A stretch of DNA of 64,000 bases from Hymenoscyphus infarciens (Eukaryota; Ascomycota; Leotiomycetes; Helotiales; Helotiaceae): the NCBI GenBank assembly GCA_001414345.1, contig LLCB01000057.1, positions 1 to 64,000 of the forward strand. Direction: 5' to 3'. Of this stretch, positions 35,865-47,258 are shown one piece after another; the first letter of the stretch is position 1; the number at the start of each line of letters is the position of its first letter. A model generated the notes under the pieces. It made no database searches. It saw nothing but the letters and a program-made list of their open reading frames with translations, and had not been told where the DNA came from. Both the position numbers and the translations under genes were made by a program.

Positions 35865-37360
35865 TCAAGTCTTCACACCCTCCCGTCCACTCTGAAAAGC
35901 TCCAATGACCCGATTTACATTCATATTATCATTCGCGTAAATGGCTCCTTGCGAGACTATGATAACATGATTCTTCGTAATCAAAGTCCACTCCTTGTCC
36001 TTGTAAGTCGTGGGTTCGCTCGCGACGATGAAATGTTTCCCATGCTCTCTTCGCTCCTTGGTTGCGTCGTTGTTCCTCCCCTCCTCCCCATTTTCCTTTT
36101 CCCCATGTGCTCGCAAGCTCGCACCATGTGGCCCATCTTTTCCATCTGGGTGGTCGGGGAACTTCCTGTTTAGAGTTACACCAGCTGTGCTGGAGTAATA
36201 GAGACTGGGGGGTTGCTCCGTGGGGTGGTTTCGGTAGCGACATGCGACCAGAGATTTGCCGTCTGTGAGGCAGATGTTGAGATCATTTGGTTCCGCGGCT
36301 GGGCCTAGAGTGTCGGTTTGGATGTTGATGACTGTTGCGATGGCTTTTTGGAGGGCGGTGGAAATTTCTTGAGGGTTGCGATGTTGGTACCATTCTTGTG
36401 GTTCATCATTTTCGTTGCCCTCATTTTTAACCTTTCCCTCAGAGTCCCTTTTTGAGGACGAGGTGATGGGACATAGAAAGCTCATTATCAACCCTGCGAA
36501 AACCTCGGTGTCGGTCCCGCCCTGGATGTGTGCGTAGCAGTGCTCATTCATGACCCCGCAAATTGCTCTTTTCACAAGCGGGAAATCAGAGATATAGCCA
36601 TTGTGCATGATACTCCAGATTCCAAATGTGAAGGGGTGATTATTGGTTGGGGTTATTGCTGTTGCAGTTGCGGCTCTGATGTGTGCTAGGACTACGGGGG
36701 AGGATGTGTTCTTGCAGATGGATCGGAAGTTGGAGTCGTGTAGAGGAGGTTGGATTGTTTTGTAGAGGGTTGGGGAGAGAGTTTGGGTTGTGAGGGTGGG
36801 TGAGAAGGAGGAAAATGTTGGTGTGTACCTGTGGAGGAGGTTAGTTTGAGGTACGGGTTTGAGATGGGCGAGGAGAATTGTGCTGGGAGGATTGGAGTAT
36901 TGCAAGTGTCTTTATTCGAACTGATGAAAGCATCGGAGAATACGTGGCCCTCAAAATGGAAGAAAGTAAGAACTCACCAAACCATTCCAAAACCATCAAC
37001 ATTAAACAACCGATTCCTAGTCGTAATTTCCGCCTGAGTGGTAGCTTCCGCATGAACAGCCGGATCATGAGAAAGTAATTTTGGCAGATAATGGATATGA
37101 ACTTGTTTACTCAGGGCATGAGCTGGTGCTGAATATTTTCATGTCGTTGTTAGCAAGTGGTAATTGGGTGGTGGGATGAGAAGCGGAGGATAAGGTGAAC
37201 ACACAGAGATGGAAATCGAGAGAGGGGGGGGGGGGGGGGGGGGGGGGGTAAAGGATGAGAAGAGATTGACAGGAGAGGAAATGGGGAGAGACTTACTGAC
37301 GAGCACATCTTCAAGGAGACATGGCTCGGTGTCTGAAATGTATGCAAACCAGCGACACAT
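35865..37360 (-). CDS. DUG3: DUG3-like class II glutamine amidotransferase
   Basis: Exons 37360-37297, 37128-36978 and 36828-35865 encode 392 residues. The start MCRWFAYISDTEPCLLEDVL places the catalytic Cys at position 2, so removal of Met exposes the Ntn nucleophile. LFNVDGFGMVWYTPT, VVLAHIRAATATAI with NNHPFTFGIWSIMHNGYISDF, and GGTDTEVFAG form the class II (GATase type 2) active site. KHFIVASEPTTYKDKEWTLI is near the C-terminus. In yeast, Dug3 works with Dug2 in cytosolic glutathione degradation; that role is by family. Intron 1 (168 bp) contains 25 consecutive C residues on the coding strand. The region 250-300, rich in Gly/Glu/Lys, is likely a loop insertion. Confidence 0.92.
37224..37248. 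repeat. 25-nt G homopolymer in DUG3 intron 1
   Basis: An uninterrupted run of 25 G on the plus strand, which is C on the transcribed gene's coding strand. Its length is likely variable between isolates and may be uncertain in the assembly. Confidence 0.95.
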
Positions 37361-38324
37361 TTTTATGGATGGGGTGGGAGAAGTAAGGTTTTGTTTTGTA
37401 AGTAGATTGTAAATGTTTATTTTATTTTTTAAAAAAAAGTGCCTGTAAAGGAATTGGGTTGAAGATTCAGCACAATCCCGAAAGAGTAACAGAGAATGTG
37501 AAACTCGTCTGTGGACGAAAAGACCAAAATCTAGAACCTTACAGCTGGGAAACTTCCAAGCTATTTATTAGTTTGACAGTAGTAACTAATGATGAGGTTT
37601 GGTTTATGTAAACCCCTGAAGCCTCCAACCCCCACAATGACATCGGTGCAAGTCAAAAGCTTGATTCCCCCTTTAAAAAAATGCCGCTAAAAGTAGGTAG
37701 TAGATACACGGCACGGCCTCGCATATACTAGGAAACTATTCTTAGGTGATGATCTAGGAGTTCCCAACAATCTTCAAATAGTGACCACATCTAATTGTCT
37801 AGGAGTACTTGTATCTCCAATGGAAAACTCACTAAATAATGAACGAATGCAATATTCATGACATGTGAGATATCTTGCAATCTAAACGTGATGGAAAGCA
37901 AAATAAATTCCTTTCGTGACCCTTTTGTATACTACAAGTTTATAAACTTTTGATCGTTCTATAAATCCTCTAGATGCGAATTCCTTCGCACGTAGCTCGG
38001 AGTGTACCATTGGCTGTCAGCTGCGCCAAATATTCCGTGACTTCAAGCATCGAGACAATTCAACAACGCATGCAATTTGGCGTGATCCTTTGGAAATCGG
38101 AATGTATTGAGAGTTTCCGAATTCGTCGTGATTAATCTCCACCATTGTAGTCGAACCGCGCTGTGTGAAATGATGCAAGCCTCGGCGCCTACTCCGCCAT
38201 GGTCTTTCGAGACAACTCAAAAAGAAAACGCCCGCAAACCAGAGAGTGTCTCATCTGTATACCAATTCCAATAACTCCTTTATACCCAAGCTAAAATCGA
38301 CAGCAGCGCATAGTCTCCTCTTCT
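37361..38324. other. intergenic
   Basis: About 960 bp between DUG3 and the small membrane-protein gene. AT-leaning in the first half. No gene or repeat recognised. Confidence 0.55.
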
Positions 38325-38666
38325 TCATTTGACCCCAACAATTGGATCTTCTTGTGGCTCCGAGTCGAACCAAACGTCTCCCGACGCTCTTCGGACTGAT
38401 GAATCTTTGAATGGGAGGTTGGGCATGCCGTGCTCGGGTTTGGAGTTGTAATGGAGTGCTCCATGATAGTTGACTTGAAGTTCGGTCGGTTTGCTCCACG
38501 GTCGTTCGCAGAGGAAGAATATTATGATCAAACTATTCGGATGACAGTTAGGGTAAATTCAAAAATGATGAACCAAGTAAACTTACGCAAAGACAACGGA
38601 AAGGGACAAGCATCGTTGAGCCCTTCGTGTAGGACGCCAGCCTTTGGAAGATACTTCTCTCAACAT
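38325..38666 (-). CDS. small single-pass membrane protein
   Basis: Two exons, 38666-38587 and 38532-38325, are joined by a 54 bp intron with a textbook branch site (CTAAC) and GTAAGT donor. They give 95 residues. Residues about 5-17 are basic (KGWRPTRRAQR). One hydrophobic helix follows (LSLSVVFALIIIFFLC, about residues 20-35). Then comes a soluble tail with RPWSKPTELQVNYHGALHYN, GMPNLPFKD and an acidic end EPQEDPIVGVK. The helix is formed only when the intron is removed, which supports the model. A type II orientation is likely from the flanking charges. I do not recognise the family. The name-free call reflects only topology. Confidence 0.6.
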
Positions 38667-40218
38667 GATGGTTGTTTATCAAACAAGATTTGTGAGGAAG
38701 AATATAAAATTGAAGTGACCAAAAAAGGTAATTGGTGTAGTGTGAGGAGATAGGACGATAGGTAGTTGGTAAAGAGTGGTTAGAAATGTTTTTCTTGAAA
38801 TGATTGTACAACCCGTGACACCTTCCAGAAGTGCTAGAGGAAGAGATCATGGAACTTGGAGGGCCCGGCCCATACTTAAACAGCAAACTACCACCATTTC
38901 GGGCACGGCGTCACAATGTACGTGCATTAGGACATTCTTTCGCATAGGAAATAGAATGGGGTGATTGGATTGGCCCAACTCTGAAACTGCGAGTGTTGTG
39001 GTTCTCTTGGCCCCGGTGGGACAAGCTTGCATTTTCTTTGGTGAAACGGATAAAAAGGATAATTGCCCCACGCCGTGATTGATCGGAGGCCACGGCGGAA
39101 GAATTGTTGAGACGAACAAGCAGACTCGCACCGGGTTGCCAGTGGTTGCCAGTGGTTGTCAGTGGTTGTCAGTGGTTGTCAGTGGTTGCCCAAGTGTTGC
39201 CCAGAGATGGGGATAAGGTTGGGGTCCGAAGTGCGAGACGCGTACCAGTACTACTCGAGTAGTAGTCTGCAGAACAGCCTTGTTGCGGATCAAACACAGT
39301 CGCTATAATTAAGTTCCTTCTGACTTTCTGGATGACTTCATCTTTTCCCGAGCGCGCTATTGACTTCAAGCGCCTCGTTTGGGATTCAGTGTCTGCGCGC
39401 CGAACAAGAAGTACGGAGGTACCTCTCCATCCGCATTGAACAAGATACAAGTATCTATATTGGGGAGGAATGCGGAGGAAGAGTTCGAGGCAGGAATTGC
39501 CAGTACTGATCGCCAGCGGAGGTATCAGAAGATGCAGGGACGAGGTATTCTGGAGCAGAGGAGAGACTCTTTGGCGCGAGGCGGACGGGAGACGGATTTG
39601 GATCGCATATCAGCTGGCTGGTCTTGACTGATCTTGACGCCGTCGCTGTCATCAGATGAAGCGCTTGGTGCTCCATATTTCCGTTGACATGATATTTTTG
39701 GTTTCCAAACAATGTCCGAAGTACCGAGATGTAGTGTAGGATCAAGGAGGAACGTATGGTAGAGTGCATATGCGTAGGTGAATGTAGAAGTAGAACCTGA
39801 AGCTGCGATTCTGTCGAACGCGTTTACTTGTGTTGTGTAGCGGAGAGGCTTCGAGCTTGGGGATTGCCTCAAATCCTCGCGCCAGCAATATCGAGATAGT
39901 CGCATAGACCTCGCATAAACCTCGCACAAACCTCGGTCTCGGCAACAAGGCAGCTAGAGTTCCCTTATCGATAAGGCTTCCCTTCGGCAATGCAACTCCA
40001 GAGTCCACGGTGCAGTCGGGGGCTCCCCACCACACCCAAAGCAAATGGAACATCTCGATCTACTCCACTCTGCCTCACAATGAATCTGGTCGCAAGCACC
40101 ACTGCGAGCAAACTGCGCAGGCCAACTTGGTGCTTTACGCCCCCCTTGATGCCCTCCTGAATCGCTACCGCAGTTGGCACCAGTGCCACCCACCAATCCC
40201 CCCATTCCCATTCCCGCA
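38667..40218. other. intergenic, with decamer repeat
   Basis: About 1.55 kb. Several overlapping ORFs of 90-130 codons exist on the minus strand (for example 39525-39929), but none has a recognisable motif or consistent coding character. The stretch includes the pantothenate kinase promoter. Confidence 0.5.
39141..39190. repeat. 10 bp tandem repeat, five copies
   Basis: AGTGGTTGTC/AGTGGTTGCC repeated five times head to tail without a gap. Confidence 0.95.
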
Positions 40219-41749
40219 ATGGCCGCGGAGCAATATGCCGAAGGGCAAACCCAGGAAAGCCCCGCCGACCCCTCCTCTTCCTCCTCCTCCTCAGGCGCAA
40301 AACACCTACGTATGCGAACAAACACCGCCGAGATAGACAGTACCATTATTCATCCTGGCTCGGTAAAGATCAATGTTCAGGGAGCATTCATTGTTGACCA
40401 GGACTCGGTTTCTCCCAATGGCAGGAATACACATGGTGGGAGTCATGATACGAAAGATATCCGATTGCCGAACCATACGGCGGTTGTCAGTCATATAGCT
40501 GTAGATGTAGGTTACCTACCTCCCTCACTATCCAGTGAAATTCCCTCGGCTAACCATCTTTCCAGATAGGAGGATCTCTTGCCAAACTCGTCTACTTTTC
40601 CCGCGAACCGCATTCTCGTGAGCCAGGTGGACGACTGAATTTTATGAATTTCGAAACCGATCGAATCGACGACTGCGTGGAGTTTATGAAAAAATTGAAA
40701 ACCGAGCAGCAGAAGCTCAATGGATCCAGACCCGGGGAACTATGTGTCATGGCGACGGGCGGGGGAGCTTTCAAGTTCTACGACAAAATACGAGAGGCAT
40801 TAGGTTCAGATGTTTTGCGAGAGGATGAAATGGAGTGTTTGATAATTGGTACCCAACCCATAAACAAGCCCAGATACTACCCTTCCGCTAATCCTGAGAC
40901 ATAGGACTGGACTTTTTCATTACCGAAATTCCAAGAGAAGTATTCACATATAGCGAAACAGACCCAATGCATTTCACAGATCCCCGCTCAGATATCTACC
41001 CTTACCTCCTCGTCAACATTGGCTCAGGAGTGAGCATGATCAAAGTCTCAGGGCCCCGCGAATACCAACGAGTAGGGGGAACATCCCTAGGAGGCGGGAC
41101 CCTCTGGGGTCTCCTTTCCCTGCTCACAGGCGCCCGAACCTTTGACGAAATGCTAGGAAACGCCGAACGAGGAGACAACGCCAAAGTCGACATGCTAGTA
41201 GGCGACATCTACGGAACAGACTACGGGAAAATCGGTCTCAAAAGCAGCACAATTGCCTCGTCCTTTGGAAAGGTTTTCCGTATGAAACGAGAGGCTGAAC
41301 AAGAGGCAGAAGATAGCGGGGGCCTCACGAATGGAGATAATGAATCCACACCCTCCTCTCCAGAAAACGAACGTAAATCTCCACCCGAACCCCCATTTTC
41401 ATCCTCGGATATCTCTCGTTCTCTACTCTACGCGATATCAAATAATATTGGTCAAATCGCTTACCTCCAATCTGAGAAACATTCTCTATCCACTATTTAT
41501 TTTGGTGGTTCTTTCATTAGAGGGCATCGACAGACTATGAATACCCTTAGTTACGCGATCAAGTTCTGGAGTAATGGTGAGAAGAAAGCCTACTTTTTGA
41601 GACATGAGGGGTATCTTGGTGCCGTCGGGGCCTTTTTGAAGAGACAACCGAGGAATTGGGGGAGAAGAGGGAGTTTAGAGGAAGGCGTTGGGTTGGGTAC
41701 TGAAGCAAGGGCAGAAGTGAGAGCTGCTGCTTCTGGAGAGGGGGTATAA
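40219..41749 (+). CDS. CAB1: pantothenate kinase
   Basis: Exons 40219-40506, 40566-40848 and 40905-41749 give 471 residues. The eukaryotic type II kinase signature is present. The phosphate-binding segment VDIGGSLAKLVYF is split by intron 1. Others are RLNFMNFETDRIDDCVEFM, MATGGGAFKFYD, LLVNIGSGVSMIKV, VGGTSLGGGTLWGL, the Asp-rich LVGDIYGTDYGKIGL, and IYFGGSFIRGH near the end. It phosphorylates pantothenate with ATP, the first committed step to coenzyme A. The N-terminal 60 residues are Ser-rich and variable. An in-frame upstream ATG at 40174 would add 15 residues of Pro-rich sequence; I prefer 40219 (GCAATGGCC). A Glu/Ser/Pro insertion at about residues 320-350 interrupts the kinase fold before the last block. 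Confidence 0.94.
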
Positions 41750-43676
41750 CTTTAAACTGTCTTTGGGCGAGAGAAAAGCAAGTTGATATATTCCGTTGAG
41801 GTTCTAAAGTAAAAAGACATCTATTGAGGGAAGAGAGAAAGCAGGTATTTTCGTTTTATGGCATTCATAGACGTAGTAGGCATATTCAGGTTAGAAGATA
41901 GAAGATAGAAGATTTTAAAGACTTGTTGGGGTTTGAAAAGTATGAGTTTCTGACTTATATTGACCAATACTTCTTGATGTGTTTTTGTGTTTTCTTTGTG
42001 ATCCTGAATTACAAACGGAAATTCCGCGAAGAAGCAAGAATACATATTTCCTCTGCGTAACCCACTTCTCTCCTATATAGACAGGAAGAGAAACTCCTCG
42101 TTTTCCACAAGAAGGTTCGGAGACTCGCGCTCAATTCTCTGGGGCAATTGTATCACCAGGCCAACTCAAGAGTTTGACCCCTCCACTCAATTAGAAGTGG
42201 AAGATATCACCAACGCAAGCAATCCCCAAGTCTCTTCTCATCCCCGCCACTCCTATCCATCCGCTCCTTTGCAACGAATCGAAATAATAAGACTTAAACT
42301 GGTATAATAACTTGATTGTCTTACTGGCTAGATTACTTACGACATACCACCTTATGTGCTGAGTTATCTACAGCCTTACTCGCTGACTTATCCACTGGCT
42401 TATCCATTAGTTGGTTTACCAGCTTACCGGTACTCGCCTTACCCTCGCGCCCTCGCGCCCTCCATAGGTACGCCGATTGAGAGTATAGTGGAGGTACCTT
42501 AGGCGACTATAGGCACGTCACGCTATATCACCCAGATTCAACCACAACCAGTCGTTAAAAAAGTTGTAAAAGTGGATGGAAGTCTTCAAGATAGTTCTAG
42601 GGATCGATTGGAAAAAATTGTTATATTTTTGGCGACCTTATTGAGGAGTGTTGAAAAGGAGCTTTTGGTGAGGCGACCTAAGCCTCAATCTTCGCCATGG
42701 TGTTCACGGTGTTTTTTTAAATTGTCCTGTAGAGCGCGCTTCCCTTTATAAATATACTTAGTAAAGAATTGAGAATCATAGGGGTAAACTCGTGAAAAAC
42801 GCAATGTTGGAAATATTGTTAGGTGGTTTTAGAGGTTGCCTCACTCTCACGTCACGTCTCTCTAAAGTTGTGATGGCTTCCTCGGCCGTTACTTCATTTT
42901 CGACGACAAAAAACTAGGTTTGAGTCGAGGTGAGAGGGAAGGAGTGACTCTTAGTCCTGTCTCTCAAGATGGGGAATGAGGCAACCCCTAACCTACCTAT
43001 AGACATCGACACTCGATTCGGTGTCGATCACTACCCAGGTGGCCTCATCCCATCTTGACAACACCTGGACCTCAACAACTGGACCTCAACAACAGGACAC
43101 CTTGACACTAGCCGAGACACGAGGTCGGGTCGAGGTAAGTCAACTAAGAGGACATGCCTTTAGCCTGTCACCTCTTCATTGGGAGAAGGGGCGAGAGTGA
43201 TTGAGTTAACCTCATGTCCCCCTTCTGTGACCAGCGCAGAATCATAACTCAAGGGAAGGAAAGACCCTCACTAAGGGTCCTAAAAAAGACAGCCCTAGAG
43301 CCCAACACGACATTCGAGACGGGTTTGGCAAAATAAAAAAGAGGCACGAGAGACCGCCCAGGACAGCAACAAAACAACAAGCATAGGTAAAATCTTATAG
43401 CATACCTATTATAGATGAGAAAGCGTGTGACAAAAGAATATTTCTGTGGCATGTCCATTGCGCACTCATGATTTGCCATTCCATAATAACCCTCATCATC
43501 GATGGAACGCCGAAGCTAGCAATATGGTATCCTACATACTATACAATAACCCAGAGAACATGCAAGGTCTCGCCTCATCTCAAATGAATTGAGACAGTCC
43601 GCAGACTCCAAAGGAGGCCCATTGCCTCAAAAATATGGTTTCCTCTTTTTTACTGTTCACTTCTCGGAAAGAAATC
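41750..43676. other. intergenic, with fold-back sequence
   Basis: About 1.9 kb without a supportable gene. It contains an imperfect inverted repeat (42964-43058) and a short ACCTCAACAAC repeat just after it (43067-43093). ORFs are short and lack features. Confidence 0.55.
42964..43058. repeat. nested inverted repeat (fold-back)
   Basis: The outer arms TCAAGATGGGGAATGAGGC (42964-42982) and GCCTCATCCCATCTTGA (43042-43058) pair with a two-base bulge. An inner 8 bp perfect stem is ATCGACAC (43005-43012) with GTGTCGAT (43021-43028). It could fold as a cruciform or hairpin. Confidence 0.7.
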
Positions 43677-46425
43677 TCACTCGAGCTGCTCATATCTTTC
43701 CTTCGCCTTATCTTTGGTTTTGGTCAGGAAATCAGCATAACTTCCAACAGTTTGTCGTTGTGCTTCCTCAACAGCATCACCCAGTTTACCACCCTGAGCG
43801 CCCAGGCCCACACCAGCACTATAAACTTCTGTAGTAATAGCATTGGTAATTCCAGTGCCTTGAGCTCCAAGACCCTCCCCAGCACTCCAGCCCATCTTGC
43901 CAAGTAATGCAGCACCTTTTGATGGTTTGGGTACTTCCGGAGCGTCTTCTTCTTTCTTTGGAGAGTTGCCAGCACCTTGCGCTTTTCCTTGGCGATTGTG
44001 CTGTGGAGCTGGTTGTTTTGGTTGATTGAAAGCCTGTCGACGTTCTTTGGCTCGGTCACGATATGCCGAGTTATCCGCGGTTTCTGTAGTTTGCATTGTT
44101 AGCAAAGGTTTATATACGGCTTTTAGGGCAGAAAGAAAAGTAATTATTGAGATGGATCAGAAGTAGATACGCTTTCTCAGCAATTGCAACTTGTGCATCT
44201 GAGTGAGCTGGGATAACGTCAAGTTGTTCATCATTTCCAGGGGATAAAAAATAATGAGAGCCTACCTGTCGACTTGTTGAGCTTGCTCAAAGCTTTCGTA
44301 ACCAAATCCTCATTCTTCATATTGTCACGGTGAAGTTGACTGATACGTTCGTGCTTTTTGACCTCCTCGTCCGTTTTGAATTGTCGAGAACAAAGTAAAC
44401 AGCACTTCCGTGACACATCAGCATAGCTTTGAGTTGGTGCCGCACTCGGTGCTTCTGCTGCCTTGGACTGAGCTTTCGGCTTCGGTGATTCAGACACAGC
44501 ATCTTCAGTCTCTTTTGGAGGAATACCATGGATTTCAGCGTGGCGATTGGACCAAAATTGAAGATGTGGTGCAACAACGACTTTCGGTTCCCTTTCGACT
44601 TTTCGCTTTTTAGGACGTGATTCTCCATCCTTGAGTAAGCCCTCATTTGCAGCCGCTGCCGCACGTTTTGCGTTCTCGGTCTCCTTACTCTTGACGGTTG
44701 AAGGAAGCTCCGCTACTGCTGTGACAAGCTCATTGACATACGCAGCTTCGTCCCAATACATTAATCTGACTCCAGAATTCGAAAGAGGGCTGAAAGTGAA
44801 TTGCGAAAGCTCATCATCCACAAGGTGCAGAACTGGCACAAATACACCAGCGTGAATGTAAGAAACGAGAACTGGTTTTGAGGAAATGGTGAACTTTTCG
44901 GAAGCCTTGTACTTGGCCATTGCAGCTTGGGCATCTTCAACGGTGTTGAATTCCGCAAAGCCATATCTCCAGCTGTCGTTGGTTTTTCGGTCACGAACGA
45001 GGAGAACTCGTCGAAGTGAGCCCTCCTTTGCTCCCAGACTAGAATCGTTCGATGTTGAGGTAGAGACTATCTTTGTCTTCTTTGCGGTATGTGCATCCTT
45101 TGGAGGAGTAGTGGCTTTAGTTTTGTAAAGTTTGCACACTCCTTTTGCGAGCAATTCTTCATTAACTCCCGGCTCCAAACCACGCAGTAGAAGAAATTGC
45201 GAGGCAATACCATCAGGTGAAGCATCGCTGTCGCCAGTAGTTGCAAATCCAGAAAAGGAAGACATATTGGTTTGTGCGATCAGAACGCCGTGGGCAGAAG
45301 CACCTATTTTGTTAGGATGTGTCGATTTTGACAGGAATGGGTGGCATACGAGTTCTTGGTACATTACAACGAAAACACAAAGTACGATGGGAAAAATTTG
45401 GCAGAGAGCACTGGAAATGTCAGGTACGATCAAATCATTGGCACTTCAACCCTTACCGAGTCGCACTTCCAGTCATCCTCACTCTTTCCAGCTCTGTCTC
45501 GGTCATCTCCCCTCTCCCGACTGTATGCAATGCGAACTTTTGCAGGCTGGGCTTCGGCAGATTGGCTTGGATCGTAGGAGCCGTATAAAGATATGTTCGG
45601 GTAGTGTACGTCTAGAAATCGTCTTGCATCCGGGATGCTACCAAATTGGGCAAATGCAAACTGGCGTGATTGACCTACATGAGTATTTAGTTGAGAGAGA
45701 TCGTTGGAATTGTTCTCTCAGCAGCAAGCCTACCAGTTTTCTTGTCCTTGATAAGTCTGACTTCTTCCAATCCTTCAACGCGAAGGCTGTGTTGCAATTC
45801 ATTCAAAATCTATAAATCCAAAGAACGGCCAGTAGGCCAGTCCTTTCTTAGCCAGAATCCCAATTTCTGTTTGATAAACACTTAGGCTAGAATGAACGTG
45901 GATTATGGTGTATAGGTCCGAGGGGAGTTAAGAACGGGGCGGCCAACGTCTTCCTGTGTCATCTCAATTGGGAGTCCTTCGAGTATCACACTTCGATTTG
46001 GAGGTCCTCCATAATATGGTGAGCGACTGCGACTTCTCTCGCGGGGTGGAGAGCGATATCCTTCTCTATCACGATCGGTATAGCGCCCTCGATTTTCCCT
46101 TCTTGGTGACCAGGACCGACCAGGTTCACGACCATATCCCCCGCGATCCTCGGTTTGGTAGTGGTCGTGTTCTGAGTATGCCATTCCTTGGGATCTGTCG
46201 TTGCCCGCAGGCGCTCCTCGTGATGGAGGTGTTCTTGAATGATCTTAGACATGGAGGGTCAGCACAGGTCCACGACGAGGCTCTTCTCCCACACTATCGT
46301 TTACCCTTCCTCGAGTGCTGCTGGTAGCCTTGCGATGCACTATACGCATCTTCGCCGTAAGGTTGATCGTCATACATGTTGTAGTCGGATTGGCTTGATG
46401 GTTGTAGGGGCCGATTGTGATTCAT
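43677..46425 (-). CDS. RBM5/RBM10-like splicing factor
   Basis: Seven exons: 46425-46305, 46243-45948, 45809-45734, 45674-45457, 45410-45350, 45303-44266 and 44083-43677, giving 738 residues in one frame. Order: Arg/Ser/Tyr-rich start with RERSRSRSP; RRM1 (RSVILEGLPIEMTQED at about 120, through about 210); RanBP2 zinc finger WKCDSCSLPNFSHRTLCFRC (233-252); RRM2 (SQFLLLRGLEPGVNEELLAK, from about 292). Then come a basic nuclear signal RPKKRKVERE, a C2H2 finger CCLLCSRQF...H...H (558-582) and a G-patch (GAALLGKMGWSAGEGLG, from about 660). This is the RBM5/6/10 arrangement; those proteins act in early spliceosome assembly. The RanBP2 finger is made only by a 61 bp exon flanked by 46 bp introns. 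Intron 2 has a weak donor (GTTGGC). Confidence 0.9.
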
Positions 46426-46616
46426 GTTGGTAGGCTTGTATGTGTAATGTGAAGGGAAAATGGTGGTGTTGTTGTACTATGATCAGGCGGCACTAGGCCT
46501 GAAAACGGTGAACCAACTTTGCAGCGCCGCCTTTAGCTTCTCTACTTCCCTACTCCGGCTCAATTCTGACTTGATCCCATCACACATACATACAACCACA
46601 TTTTGCGTCTACAATT
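46426..46616. promoter_or_regulatory. shared divergent promoter RBM/MOCS2B
   Basis: Only 191 bp separate the two opposite start codons. Pyrimidine tracts are present. No named site recognised. Confidence 0.5.
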
Positions 46617-47258
46617 ATGGCAAAGGAAATTGTCGAAGATGGCCGATATGTGGCGTTGACTCAAGATACCCTCGATGCAAAATCCGTCATGGATCGAGTT
46701 CGAAGCCCCAAAGCTGGAGCCATCGTTTTGTTTGCTGGTAATCCGTCACGCCTTTTACCCTTCTCCACCATGTTCTGATGAGAGTCTCAAGGTACCACCA
46801 GAGACAATTTTGGGGGCAAACCTGTCAAGGAGTTGCAATATACCTCTTATGAGCCTCGCGCGTTGCAGACTATGATTGGAATTTGCAAAACGATCCAAGA
46901 GAAGCATTCTCTGACCGCAATCGCCATGATCCATCGATTGGGAACGGTACCGATTGGGGAAGAGAGTATTCTCATCGCCGTCTCATCTCCTCATCGCCAA
47001 GCGGCATGGAGAGCAGGTGAAGAGGCTTTGGAAGAGTGTAAAGAGAGGGTGGAGGTGTGGAAGAAGGAGGAATTTGGTGGGGAAGAGGGTGGTGTCTGGA
47101 GAGCAAATCGCGATGGCGCTGTTGGAGTTCGTATCGACCAAACCGGTCAGGAGAACGTTCCAGCTCAAGGACCCCATGGTCCAATTCTACGTCCAGCTAG
47201 GCTTGGAGAGAGAGGGCATGGGCCTGTTGTCCATCCAAGCAACGTCGAGAAGAGTTGA
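46617..47258 (+). CDS. cnxH: molybdopterin synthase large subunit
   Basis: Two exons, 46617-46737 and 46792-47258, with a 54 bp intron, give 195 residues. Motifs of the MoaE/MOCS2B family are VRSPKAGAIVLFAGTTRDNF with GGKPVKELQYTSYEPRA, ICKTIQEKHSLTAIAMIHRL, GTVPIGEESILIAVSSPHR and EECKERVEVWKKEEF. The Lys-rich segment KKEEF carries the catalytic lysines in this family. The enzyme adds two sulfurs to precursor Z (cPMP) to make molybdopterin, with the small MoaD-type subunit as sulfur carrier. The small subunit is not encoded here. In Aspergillus this gene is cnxH and is needed for nitrate reductase. The C-terminal 35 residues (ENVPAQGPHGPILRP) are beyond the conserved fold. Confidence 0.93.

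Noticed and set aside
39525..39929. 134-codon minus-strand ORF (also 39455-39769)
   Set aside because: Several overlapping frames are open together; no motif, signal or splice support.
44231..45433. Separate gene starting at MSSFSGF or MIVPDIS
   Set aside because: The upstream RRM and the 61 bp RanBP2 exon splice into it in frame, so it is an internal exon of the RBM5-like gene.
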